From DAORHV01 sp964513925 (GTDB lineage: Bacteria > Patescibacteriota > Gracilibacteria > Peribacterales > Peribacteraceae): 50,658 nt of DNA. A program made the translations under genes and the position numbers. Location of the stretch: contig CAZENR010000010.1 in NCBI GenBank assembly GCA_964513925.1, positions 1 through 50,658 on the forward strand. The letters run 5' to 3'. Below the pieces are notes generated by a model, which saw only the letters and a list, made by a program, of their open reading frames with translations, did no database searches and was not told where the DNA came from. This document shows positions 14,117 through 21,918 of the stretch, piece by piece. Positions within the stretch are counted from its first letter, which is position 1, and each line of letters begins with the position of its first letter.

Positions 14117-17100
14117 TTACCGAAGGAAAAGACGCGCACCCAGCGACAGAATCCCGAAGAACGCAGCCATCATGGCAAGCGGGAATACCGGAGAGCTTGC
14201 AGGAGATTCGGCGGCTGCCGGATGCACGCTGGCAGCACTGCTGGATTGTGCGGCAGGAGCAGCAGAGCTAACCGACGAAGATACTGCTGGCGTACTGGAA
14301 ACCGAAGAAGTCTGGCTGCTGCTAACTGGAGCATCGCTGGAAGACATGCTTAGCGAAGCTGCGGCCGAGGAGGCCGGAGCATCGCCGCCCCAGGAGCAAT
14401 CGAAGTTGTAACGCAGGTTAGCCCTTGCACGCTTGAGCATAACGATCATTTCTGCTCGGTTGATGGGCGAATCCGGCCGTGCAATGGCGCTCTCGCCCTT
14501 ACCTTGGATAATGCAGTAATCAGCTGCCGTTTGCATGACATCTTTGTACCAAGCGTTCGTGGAAACATCGGCAAACTGCGGCGCCGACATCAGCGACTTC
14601 AGCTTGTACTGTCGCACGATCATGGCTGCGGCCTCGGCTCGGGAAATAATCGCAGCGGGCAACGTATTGCACGGATGCGTGCCAATGCATTCGCCGTAGC
14701 CTTTCATCAGGCCTTCCTGTGCGGCAGTCTCGATGAATGGGAAGAACCAATCTCCGGCGCGCACGTCATCGAATGTGGGCACAGACGGCAAAGCTGCCTG
14801 TTTGCCGGTGAGCATGGTAAGCACCTTGGCAAATTCGGCGCGAATGGCTGAATCATTGCCGCGGAACGTTGTCTTGGTGGCATCCAGAATGCCCAGATCC
14901 AAGAACTCCTTCACGGCGCTCTCGTACCAGTCTCCGGGCTTGATGTCGGTGTACGGCGTTTGCGGAGCGGCCGTGTGCCTGAGATCTTTTTCGTCTACGT
15001 AGCAACGATCGATCTCGCTGACTTCCTGACGGGTAGCCAGACGGATTTCAGCCACGGTCTTGTCGGGCAGTTGGCGGCGCACGATGATTTCCGGCACGTC
15101 ATTCGGGTCGACGTTGCGGAGCATATTGCCCGCTCCACGGTGGTTGCCACCCTGGTTATTGTCAGAAGTATTCGTACACTCCTGCACCGCAGGGCAAGAA
15201 GAGGTAACGGTGACAATGGTGGTGCCGCTGCCCGAGATCGTGGCGATGGTGTAACCCACCGGTGCCATGGCCAACCCGTTGACGTTGGTTGCGGTGATGT
15301 ACACCGAAACCGGCTTGTTCACCTCCGTGCTGGCCGGCAAGGTAATGGTAACGAGGTAGTTGGCAGTGGTACCGATAATGGACACCATGGGGCTACTGCC
15401 GGTAATCGTCAGCGGACTTACGGGGAATGCAGAGCCAGTGCCGATGAGCGTAATCCGAATGCTGCTCGAAAGAATGCCGTCTCCGGTGTCCTTTACGCGG
15501 AAGGAAATCGTATTGCTAAGCGTGGCGGAAGTAGCAAACCTGCTGGGAGATTCACTATCGACAAAACATGTCGAGCACGTGCTGGCGATGGTGAACGAGT
15601 ACGATGCGTTTGCGGTGTTTGGCGTAGAAGCCAAGTCTTGCGTGCTAATGGAAACATCAACAACTTGTCCGCCGCTGAAGTTGGCGGTGGGGTTAATGGT
15701 CACCGTATAATCGGCGGATGTTCCGGAATAGCTGAATTGCGGGCTGGCACTGGTGTAGGTAACACCCTCTACCACGACGGTAGTATTGGAAATGTCCACG
15801 CCCGCACCGCCGGAGCTATCGAGAATATGGAAGGAAATGTTGGTATCGGCGGCAACGTTCGTCGCGCTCTGTGCAGGGCTGAACGAGGTAATGGTCGGCG
15901 CGTCGCTGTCGACTGTCGTAAACGAGTACGAAACGGCGCTCATTACGTTCGGTGACGGGCTGTGAAGATCGGAAGCGTTGATCACCACCGAAATCACCTT
16001 ATTTTGCGCAAAGTCAGAAGTCGGGTTAATGGTAATCGTGTAATCGGCGGACGTACCTGTGTAGCTGAATTGCGGGCTGGCAGAAGTATAGGTAATGGTG
16101 GATCCGCCGGCAGGGGTTACCGCAACGGTCACAGTGCTGATATCCACTCCCAGACCCGGAGTGACGTCGGCATTGTTCTTGTAGTCCTTCACGTGGAACA
16201 CAATGTTGCTATTCACGGCTACACCCGTAGCGCCGCTGGCAGGGTTGCGACCGGTGACATACGGGGCATCTGTATCGTCTTCTGTCGTAAACTGCCAGAA
16301 GGTGGATGCGCTGTTCGCCGAAGGGCTTGCCAGGTCGCTACCAGTGGCAGAAACGGTGTACAGCGTGTTGTAAGCAAGCGTGCCCACGCCGCCTACCGTT
16401 ACGTTACATGACGGAATGCGGTTGCTGTTGGTACGTGTGCAGCTGGAGAATGTCAGCGACTTGCTGGTTCCGTTCAGTTTCGTGGTCAGTGTGCCGGTAT
16501 TCACACCAGCACCGGCATCATTAAATGTATATGTAATGCCTGTGGTTACAGACACGTTGGAAGCGCCGCTACTGGGGCTTAAGCTGGTAAACGTGGGTAC
16601 GCCAGCATCACTCGCCAGGTTCAGCGTCAAGTTCTCAACGGCATCCAAGACGTCCGATCCATCTCCTCCGCTCTCGGCCATGTTGGTATCGATGGTGCTT
16701 CCGAGCGTAAAGGTGTAGTTCATGTTGTACGCACCGCTGGCTGCCAAGACCTTCCAGTACAAATGGCCGAACGTACGGTCTGTAGGGGCTGCGCCGGTAT
16801 TTACAGGGCTGGTGCCGGAAGGATCGTAGCCGGTCAGGAGCACCTGGTTGCCCGAAATCGAGTTGGACGGATACGACGGGAACACCGAGTGTGTAATGAC
16901 CGATGTGGCGCTGGTGGTACAACCGGAGCCGGTGTACGGAGCCAAGTAGGTCGGGTTATACGGAATGATAACGTCGATGGAGTTGGCGTTCAGGTTATCC
17001 GTCTGCACGCGGAAATCGGTGCGGAAACAGCGCCCCACGTAGAAGGTAGAGCCGCCATCGGACGTCACGATCTTCAGGATTTGCCCCGCCGCCGCATCGG

Positions 17101-17260
17101 CAAAGCGGATGCCGGTGCCAATGCTGGCGGCACCGATAATCAGCATGGTCGTGAGTGTTCCTGCCCACAGCGTCATGCGGCGCATCATGGTTACGCCCCC
17201 GGCCTTTGCGGTCGGGTTCTTGCGCTTGCGTGCCCGTGAGGATGCGTGTTTAGGAGTCAC
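14117..17260 (-). CDS. Large SLH-domain surface protein with cohesin-like and Ig-like domains
   Basis: 1047 residues. An unusually long basic N-region precedes the signal helix (about 28-56). Residues about 58-215 form a beta-sandwich reminiscent of cohesins (FRTDFRVQTDNLNANSIDV, YNPTYL, FGHLYWKV, and an aspartate-rich block ending in NLTLNL). Residues about 220-690 hold several Ig-like/Big_5-type repeats, two nearly identical around YTSASPQFSY ... SADYT. Three SLH repeats follow (about 763-815, 822-880, 890-945; e.g. FADVSTNAWYKDVMQTAADY), then a Ser-rich linker and a C-terminal membrane helix. Start: GTG 17260 overlaps the dockerin gene by 11 nt (coupling); ATG 17188 is an alternative. SLH repeats normally bind secondary cell-wall polymer; here a membrane anchor is added. 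Likely a surface scaffold. Confidence 0.85.
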   Translation of the reverse strand: MTPKHASSRARKRKNPTAKAGGVTMMRRMTLWAGTLTTMLIIGAASIGTGIRFADAAAGQILKIVTSDGGSTFYVGRCFRTDFRVQTDNLNANSIDVIIPYNPTYLAPYTGSGCTTSATSVITHSVFPSYPSNSISGNQVLLTGYDPSGTSPVNTGAAPTDRTFGHLYWKVLAASGAYNMNYTFTLGSTIDTNMAESGGDGSDVLDAVENLTLNLASDAGVPTFTSLSPSSGASNVSVTTGITYTFNDAGAGVNTGTLTTKLNGTSKSLTFSSCTRTNSNRIPSCNVTVGGVGTLAYNTLYTVSATGSDLASPSANSASTFWQFTTEDDTDAPYVTGRNPASGATGVAVNSNIVFHVKDYKNNADVTPGLGVDISTVTVAVTPAGGSTITYTSASPQFSYTGTSADYTITINPTSDFAQNKVISVVINASDLHSPSPNVMSAVSYSFTTVDSDAPTITSFSPAQSATNVAADTNISFHILDSSGGAGVDISNTTVVVEGVTYTSASPQFSYSGTSADYTVTINPTANFSGGQVVDVSISTQDLASTPNTANASYSFTIASTCSTCFVDSESPSRFATSATLSNTISFRVKDTGDGILSSSIRITLIGTGSAFPVSPLTITGSSPMVSIIGTTANYLVTITLPASTEVNKPVSVYITATNVNGLAMAPVGYTIATISGSGTTIVTVTSSCPAVQECTNTSDNNQGGNHRGAGNMLRNVDPNDVPEIIVRRQLPDKTVAEIRLATRQEVSEIDRCYVDEKDLRHTAAPQTPYTDIKPGDWYESAVKEFLDLGILDATKTTFRGNDSAIRAEFAKVLTMLTGKQAALPSVPTFDDVRAGDWFFPFIETAAQEGLMKGYGECIGTHPCNTLPAAIISRAEAAAMIVRQYKLKSLMSAPQFADVSTNAWYKDVMQTAADYCIIQGKGESAIARPDSPINRAEMIVMLKRARANLRYNFDCSWGGDAPASSAAASLSMSSSDAPVSSSQTSSVSSTPAVSSSVSSAAPAAQSSSAASVHPAAAESPASSPVFPLAMMAAFFGILSLGARLFLR

Positions 17261-17855
17261 CAGTAACGTTGAGGTTGGCTACAGCGTTGGTAAGGTCGAT
17301 GCCGTTCACTTGGCCATCGCGGTTTAAATCCAGACGTTCGCTGGAACCCAATAGGCCCGCGACAATCAACGACAAGTCGATGCCGTTCACTTTGTTGTCG
17401 CCATTGGTGCTGTTTACATCTCCGGAGAGCAGCTTGTTGGTCGCGGCGTCGGTAAAGTCGATCGTGATGTTATCGCTCAGTGCCACGCTGGATTTCTTGC
17501 GACGCAAGTGCGAATAGCCCTTGGCCGTGACATCGTAGGTTCCAGGGGTAACCTGCAACGTAATGCCGCTGTACGTACCGCCAGAGCCGGTAATCACCAG
17601 CTCGGAATCCAGCGGAGTCGTGGAACCGACGTTGCGAACTTCCACAGTCAGTCTGGTGGAGTTGTTATTCACCGAAGGAATGCGCTTCTCGGGAATGGCA
17701 ATAACGTGAATGGTGGTACTGCCAATGACCGTCAGTCCCACCATGGTCTGGGCGTTGGTTTGCAGGAGTGCAACCAGACCTCCGGCAGACATGAGTAGCA
17801 TGCAGCACAGCACCGAAAGACGGTGGCCAATGTGCAGGCTATGCCAGCCGCGCAC
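17250..17855 (-). CDS. Secreted dockerin-type protein
   Basis: 201 residues: basic N-region, signal helix (about 12-36), a beta-rich domain (about 40-130) and a C-terminal type I dockerin-like module. The module has two F-hand repeats, GDVNSTNGDNKVNGIDLSLI and LDLNRDGQVNGIDLTNAVAN, each with the D-x-N-x-D-x-x-V-N-x-x-D calcium-loop pattern. Dockerins bind cohesins; the next gene, overlapping by 11 nt, encodes a cell-surface protein with a cohesin-like domain, so a cognate pair is plausible. The start is uncertain: GTG 17855 is the first standard codon in frame, but an unusually basic in-frame sequence extends upstream. A TTGCGA-17-TAAGAT promoter precedes it. Confidence 0.8.
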   Translation of the reverse strand: MRGWHSLHIGHRLSVLCCMLLMSAGGLVALLQTNAQTMVGLTVIGSTTIHVIAIPEKRIPSVNNNSTRLTVEVRNVGSTTPLDSELVITGSGGTYSGITLQVTPGTYDVTAKGYSHLRRKKSSVALSDNITIDFTDAATNKLLSGDVNSTNGDNKVNGIDLSLIVAGLLGSSERLDLNRDGQVNGIDLTNAVANLNVTGDS

Positions 17856-17923
17856 GCGCTGCTTGCTACGTCCCGACGAACGGCGTTTGGATGTTTGTAT
17901 GAATGTTTCTCGGTAACGACTCT

Positions 17924-17952
17924 ATCTTACCAAAAAATGCGTTTTTTCGCAA
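17924..17952 (-). promoter_or_regulatory. Promoter of the dockerin/SLH unit
   Basis: TTGCGA (17947-17952), 17-nt spacer, TG-G-TAAGAT (hexamer 17924-17929). The spacer contains the self-complementary AAAAAATGCGTTTTTT. Back to back with the promoter of the gene at 18016. Confidence 0.6.
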
Positions 17953-17978
17953 CAGTCAGAGCTGGATGAACGTAATTT

Positions 17979-18007
17979 TTGACAAAGTGAAAAAATTTAG
18001 CAAAATA
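17979..18007 (+). promoter_or_regulatory. Promoter of the 18016 gene, leaderless candidate
   Basis: Perfect TTGACA (17979-17984), 17-nt spacer, AAAATA (18002-18007); AATATA at 18004-18009 is an alternative. The ATG at 18016 is 6-8 nt past the -10, so the transcript would start at the initiation codon. Confidence 0.55.
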
Positions 18008-18015
18008 TACGAAAT

Positions 18016-19140
18016 ATGCTATCCATCAAGAGCGACATTCGGCCAAGCGACAAGCAAGTCGAGGCCGCCGGCGGAGACGTGATGGCGGCAAAGGCGCGCA
18101 TGTTGGACTGGCACACACATATGCGTCGAAAGCATGCAGACACAGAGCATGTGCGCATTGCACTGGGCGACTTTGCAGTGGTTCCAGGTGCCGCATGGCA
18201 GCATCCTCAAGTAGCAAAATCGCGTGGCCTGGAAGAGCATACGCCACTGAACGGCGGCGAAGTTGGCGCATCCGTCGTGCAGACAGCAGTAGGCGAAGAC
18301 GCGGCCTTGCAACTGCGCGGCGCTGAGTTGCTGCGATACATCAGTAAACGCCTGCTCGAGGCATGCCTTGCGGCAAGTCCCGGTACCGCCAATGGGCTTG
18401 AAGCACAGCGCGCAGTACTCCGAGAAGATCGACAATATGCACCTACGGGCTACCTGGCTGTCGCAGACATTACCACCAGCCCCTCAGGAAGGGCAGAATT
18501 CGACATTACGCAGATCGGAGATGTCTTTGTGGCACTGGATACCGGTACGCGTATTCCTCGCGTCCTACAGGGCTCCGTGCAGCAACGTGCCTATGCTGGA
18601 GAAATGATCTTAGGCGAAGAGAAGCGAATAGATGTGCTGAAAGGAGAGCTGAAGCAATGGATTGCCGCCAAATACCCTAACGTCAGCGACCAATTCTTCT
18701 ACGACCTCATCTTCAACGGCACGTTCCGCCCGCAATTCATACCCCACAGCGTGGGCGATGTGGAAGCGTTCAAGGCGATCGTGACCGTCGAGCTGCGGCA
18801 ATACGCATGTACAAAGTACGCGGCGCAGGGCCTGACGGGCGATATCTTCGACCGCATGATCGAGAAAGGTATGACGCCATGGCAACAGAAAGTTGCACAA
18901 AACAATCCGCATGCCGGACCGTTTTGGTACCCAGCGCTGGACCCTATCGGCGACACGCCCGAAGAGGGAGTGTCCCGCGTCAGGTTTGCCATCGACGACA
19001 TTCTCCAGCAGAACCCCGTCAGGCTCGTGCTTTGGACGGATGGATCGAAGCCTCGGGAGGCAACCGGCATCACCATGGACAACCTCGACAGCGTAAACGC
19101 CTATGGCGAACAAACGCGCATGGAGGTCGAAATGCAATAG
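18016..19140 (+). CDS. Protein of unknown function (374 aa), upstream of SPFH gene
   Basis: I do not recognise a family. The protein is soluble-looking, without signal peptide or membrane helix, rich in Ala, Gln and Arg. The segments LAVADITTSPSGRAEFDITQIGD and, near the C-terminus, VRLVLWTDGSKPRE are spaced rather like the core strands of PP2C phosphatases (a GD motif and an xLxTDG motif). The N-terminal metal motifs of that family are missing, so this is only a hint of a degenerate relative. The stomatin gene starts 52 nt downstream on the same strand, so the two probably form one operon. ATG 18016 is fixed by the promoter spacing. Confidence 0.75.
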   Translation: MLSIKSDIRPSDKQVEAAGGDVMAAKARMLDWHTHMRRKHADTEHVRIALGDFAVVPGAAWQHPQVAKSRGLEEHTPLNGGEVGASVVQTAVGEDAALQLRGAELLRYISKRLLEACLAASPGTANGLEAQRAVLREDRQYAPTGYLAVADITTSPSGRAEFDITQIGDVFVALDTGTRIPRVLQGSVQQRAYAGEMILGEEKRIDVLKGELKQWIAAKYPNVSDQFFYDLIFNGTFRPQFIPHSVGDVEAFKAIVTVELRQYACTKYAAQGLTGDIFDRMIEKGMTPWQQKVAQNNPHAGPFWYPALDPIGDTPEEGVSRVRFAIDDILQQNPVRLVLWTDGSKPREATGITMDNLDSVNAYGEQTRMEVEMQ

Positions 19141-19192
19141 CAAGGAACTTGCGCTGAGCATAGACTACGTGCGCACATTCCCCTCGCCCCCT

Positions 19193-19969
19193 ATGCCAGT
19201 CTTTGCATCGTTTGTCGGCTTGTTCAGCCTCGCCATCCCGTTATTGGTGCTGCTGCTTTCCTTTATCAAGCAGGTAGACCAATACGAGCGCGGCATTGTG
19301 TTTACCATGGGTAAATACAGCAAAATGTGGGGGCCGGGTTGGCACATTCTCATTCCGGTCTTCCAGCGCCTGCTCAAGGTGGACGTGCGCGTGAAGGCAG
19401 TGGATGTTCCGGACCAGGAAGCAATTACCCGCGATAACATTCCTATTAAGATCAACGCCGTCATCTACTTCCGCGTCAGCGACGCAGCCAAGGCCGTTAT
19501 TGAAGTGGAGAACTTCTATTACGCAGTCAGCCAGTTGGCGCAAACCACCATGCGCAATACCGTGGGTGAGGTCACCCTGGACGAATTGTTGGCCAAAAAA
19601 CAGGACATTAGCGAGAAGATCAAGAACTCGGTAGACAAGGTGTCCGACGCCTGGGGCGTAGACGTGCAGTCCATGGAATTAAAGGACATCGTACTGCCCG
19701 AGAGCTTGCGCCGCACCATTGCAAAGGTAGCCGAAGCGCAGCGTGAGAAGCAGGCTGTTATTATCAGCTCGGAAGGAGAGCTGGCCGCTGCAGAGAACGT
19801 GGCACAGGCGGCAAAGACGCTTGCGGCTACTCCCGGCGCATTGCACCTGCGCACGTTGCAAAGCATCAATGACATCAGCTCCGACGATTCCAACACCACC
19901 GTCTGGATGGTGCCCATCGAGGCGCTGCGGGCCTTGGAGGCAATCGCCGGCAAGCTGGAAAAGAAGTAA
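19193..19969 (+). CDS. SPFH/stomatin (slipin-type) membrane protein
   Basis: 258 residues: N-terminal membrane helix (about 3-24, VFASFVGLFSLAIPLLVLLL), then the SPFH domain (YERGIVFTMGKYSKMWGPGWHILIPVFQRLLKVDVR, AVDVPDQEAITRDNIPIKINAVIYFRV, SQLAQTTMRNTVGEVTLDELL). A helical C-terminus with EAQREKQAVIISSEGELAAAENV drives oligomerisation in this family. Slipins form membrane microdomain scaffolds, often paired with NfeD proteases; no nfeD is visible here. The start was placed at ATG 19193, just before the membrane helix and after a C-rich leader (CCCCTCGCCCCCT), with no Shine-Dalgarno sequence. Confidence 0.93.
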   Translation: MPVFASFVGLFSLAIPLLVLLLSFIKQVDQYERGIVFTMGKYSKMWGPGWHILIPVFQRLLKVDVRVKAVDVPDQEAITRDNIPIKINAVIYFRVSDAAKAVIEVENFYYAVSQLAQTTMRNTVGEVTLDELLAKKQDISEKIKNSVDKVSDAWGVDVQSMELKDIVLPESLRRTIAKVAEAQREKQAVIISSEGELAAAENVAQAAKTLAATPGALHLRTLQSINDISSDDSNTTVWMVPIEALRALEAIAGKLEKK

Positions 19970-19984
19970 GCATTCTTCACTATC

Positions 19985-20027
19985 GATGAACCGCACCACA
20001 TCGTAAGGATGTGGCAAGCGGTTCGTC
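19985..20027 (+). other. Long two-part stem-loop between genes
   Basis: Outer stem GATGAACCGC/GCGGTTCGTC (10 bp, one G-T) and inner stem CCACATC/GATGTGG (7 bp) with loop GTAAG, separated by a small asymmetric bulge. No T-tract, so a processing, attenuation or small-RNA element is as likely as a terminator. It lies just after the SPFH gene and before the next promoter. Confidence 0.6.
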
Positions 20028-20047
20028 ATGCATGGGAAACGAAATTC

Positions 20048-20056
20048 TGCTATACT
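20048..20056 (+). promoter_or_regulatory. Extended -10 promoter of the 20120 gene
   Basis: TG-C-TATACT (hexamer 20051-20056), the same nine bases as the promoter at 44280. The leader would be about 57 nt, ending in CACACACATACACC with no Shine-Dalgarno sequence. Confidence 0.55.
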
Positions 20057-20119
20057 GGTTGGATTCGCTGCGGTACTGCAGACGATCAACATCAATATCA
20101 ATCTTCACACACATACACC

Positions 20120-20500
20120 ATGACTATCGAGGCATGCATTGCTCACGCGATTCATAAGGACTTGGATATCATCGAGGCACTGCCCGAGGTGTACGACTTG
20201 CCTATGGAGCAGCTGGAGGAGCATATCGACAACTACATCCGCAACCTGCAGCAGGATCTTGTCCGTACCGTAAAGACGCACGGAGAGCCCTATTTGAAGG
20301 CGAAAGACCCTGCAGGCCTGTGCATTACCTGCTTGCGTGCAGGCGTATCCCTGCCCCCGGAAATGATGCTGAAGATGTGCCAGACGATTCTACAGCTATC
20401 TTCTATCGACGCGCGCTTCATCGCCGATACCGACGAAGGCCAGGCGATCTACTACATGAAGATCAGCATGCCCAAAGAAGAGGTAGGCGTTGGGGCATAA
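20120..20500 (+). CDS. Small protein of unknown function (126 aa)
   Basis: No recognised family. The N-terminal two-thirds are helical and acidic (IIEALPEVYDLPMEQLEEHIDNYIRNLQQDL in part), followed by a segment with two Cys (LCITCLRAG). No signal peptide or membrane helix. ATG 20120 was chosen because it follows the predicted transcript start and begins the conserved-looking helical segment. It has its own extended -10 promoter, is convergent with rpsI, and is followed by the REP-like repeat. Confidence 0.75.
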   Translation: MTIEACIAHAIHKDLDIIEALPEVYDLPMEQLEEHIDNYIRNLQQDLVRTVKTHGEPYLKAKDPAGLCITCLRAGVSLPPEMMLKMCQTILQLSSIDARFIADTDEGQAIYYMKISMPKEEVGVGA

Positions 20501-20540
20501 CCAAGAGCACGTCCGTTGATGAACAACGAAAGAATGCCAG

Positions 20541-20571
20541 AAATCCTGGAGTCCAAGGAATCCCTGGAATC
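20541..20571 (+). repeat. Second copy of the REP-like repeat
   Basis: Matches 9520-9550 at about 26 of 31 positions and keeps the TCCTGG-NGT-CC(A)AGGA hairpin (20544-20559), with loop AGT instead of CGT. Lies between the convergent ends of the 20120 gene and rpsI, 6 nt from the rpsI stop. Confidence 0.55.
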
Positions 20572-20577
20572 GTTCGG

Positions 20578-20976
20578 CTAACGCTTGGCGAACTGCGGAG
20601 CACGGCGTGCGCGATGCAAGCCCGGCTTCTTGCGCTCCTTCTTGCGGCTGTCACGGCGGAGGAAGCCTGCCTGCTTGAGCGTGGTGCGGTACGCAGGGTC
20701 GATAAGCACCAATGCGCGGCTAATGCCAAGGCGAATGGCATCGCTCTGGCCTACCTTGCCGCCGCCTTCCAAGAACGCGACGATGTCGACCTTCTTGAGC
20801 TGGTCGGTAAGGGCCAGGGGGGCCAATGCGTTCTCGATAAGAGGCTCGTGGAGGTACTTGTTGATTGGCAGATCGTTCACGGTCACCTTGCCCTCTCCTT
20901 CCTGGAACAAGCGAACGCGGGCGATGGCGTTCTTACGCTTGCCGAGTGCATAGAAATACGGACGCTGTGTAGCCAT
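20578..20976 (-). CDS. rpsI: Ribosomal protein S9 (uS9)
   Basis: 132 residues. Small-subunit protein whose C-terminal tail reaches the P-site tRNA. The YALGKRKNAIARVRL start, FLEGGGKVGQSDAIRLGISRAL core and the KKPGLHRARRAPQFAKR tail, ending in the conserved KR, identify it. Last gene of the alpha-operon block; it starts 5 nt after the rplM stop. The leader TAATTTCT-ATG has no Shine-Dalgarno sequence. Joining rplM-rpsI to the end of the alpha operon is a common bacterial arrangement. Confidence 0.97.
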   Translation of the reverse strand: MATQRPYFYALGKRKNAIARVRLFQEGEGKVTVNDLPINKYLHEPLIENALAPLALTDQLKKVDIVAFLEGGGKVGQSDAIRLGISRALVLIDPAYRTTLKQAGFLRRDSRKKERKKPGLHRARRAPQFAKR

Positions 20977-20981
20977 AGAAA

Positions 20982-21407
20982 TTAGAGCGGGAGCGGAACA
21001 GGAGTTTGGGCGGCGTGCTTATGCTCGGCGCCGGCGTAGACGTGCAGGTTCTTGAGAATGCGGTTGCGGGCAGCGTTCTTAGGCAGCATACCCTTTACTG
21101 CGGTGGCAATGACCTTGGTTGCGTCCTTCTCCATCTGCTTGCGCATGGTCGTCTCGCGGCGGTTACCGAAGAAGCCAGTGTGCTTGTAGTAGATTTTCTG
21201 ATCCATCTTGCTGCCAGTAACGGATACCTTATCGGCGTTGAGCACGATAACGTGGTCACCGGACTGCCAGTGGGCGACGAATTCAGGGCGGTGCTTGCCG
21301 CGCATCACGATGGCAATGCGGCTGCACAGGCGGCCGAGCAGCTGATCCGTGGCGTCGACGACGTACCACGTTGGCTTGGCGGCCGGCTTTGGGAAGGAGG
21401 TCTTCAT
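20982..21407 (-). CDS. rplM: Ribosomal protein L13 (uL13)
   Basis: 141 residues. Large-subunit early assembly protein. Landmarks: TWYVVDATDQLLGRLCSRIA, MRGKHRPEF, GDHVIVLNADKVSVTGSK, YYKHTGFFGNRRE, VKGMLPKNAARNRILKNLHVYAGAEHKH. The start at ATG 21407 gives the usual N-terminus; the in-frame region further upstream lies inside rplQ. It is preceded by a pyrimidine-rich leader (TCCTTTCGTTCCC) rather than a Shine-Dalgarno sequence. Confidence 0.96.
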   Translation of the reverse strand: MKTSFPKPAAKPTWYVVDATDQLLGRLCSRIAIVMRGKHRPEFVAHWQSGDHVIVLNADKVSVTGSKMDQKIYYKHTGFFGNRRETTMRKQMEKDATKVIATAVKGMLPKNAARNRILKNLHVYAGAEHKHAAQTPVPLPL

Positions 21408-21420
21408 GGGAACGAAAGGA

Positions 21421-21864
21421 TTAGGCCTTAGCGGCGGAAGTCTTCTTTGCGGGTTTCTTGGCTGGCTCGGTCTTGGTTTCTTTCTCTGCTGGCGCGGCGT
21501 CCAGCTGGGCGTCGACAAGCATCATGTCCACAAGCAGGGCACCGTCGCCCTTGCGCATACCAACCGGCTTGATGGTGGTGTAACCGGACGGGCGCTTTTC
21601 GTAGCGCTTGACCAGTACTTCCAGAATCTTGCGGCAAGCATTGTCATCGGTAATGACTTCGTTCAGGCGGCGGATAGCCACATCTGGGCGCTGGGTCTTG
21701 CCCGTCGTGATCATTTTGTCCACGAGCGGCTTTAATACCTGGGCGCGCTTCTTGGTCGTGCGGATGCGCTCGTACAGGACCAAAGAGGTCAACATGTTAC
21801 GAAGCATCATCCACGCGTGGTGGGGCTTTTGGGAGAGCCGCTGGCTGTGATTACGGTGACGCAC
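21421..21864 (-). CDS. rplQ: Ribosomal protein L17 (bL17) with charged C-terminal tail
   Basis: 147 residues. MRHRNHSQRLSQKPHHAWMMLRNMLTSL in part, KRAQVLKPLVDKMITTGK and GYTTIKPVGMRKGDGALLVDMMLV identify L17. The last about 27 residues are a Lys/Ala/Pro/Thr-rich low-complexity tail (EKETKTEPAKKPAKKTSAAKA), beyond the usual length. GTG start at 21864, following a C/T-rich leader (TTTCTCCTCTCTCGACC). It lies between rpoA and rplM in the usual order. Confidence 0.96.
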   Translation of the reverse strand: MRHRNHSQRLSQKPHHAWMMLRNMLTSLVLYERIRTTKKRAQVLKPLVDKMITTGKTQRPDVAIRRLNEVITDDNACRKILEVLVKRYEKRPSGYTTIKPVGMRKGDGALLVDMMLVDAQLDAAPAEKETKTEPAKKPAKKTSAAKA

Positions 21865-21918
21865 GGTCGAGAGAGGAGAAATTGCGGGGAACGCGAGTGT
21901 AGCAGAAAATCAGAAAAA

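Noticed and set aside
14960..15955. Long open frame on the plus strand opposite the SLH protein
   Set aside because: Low-complexity Gly/Arg/Asn-rich translation, no promoter, fully antisense to a protein with clear domains; a shadow of its codon bias.
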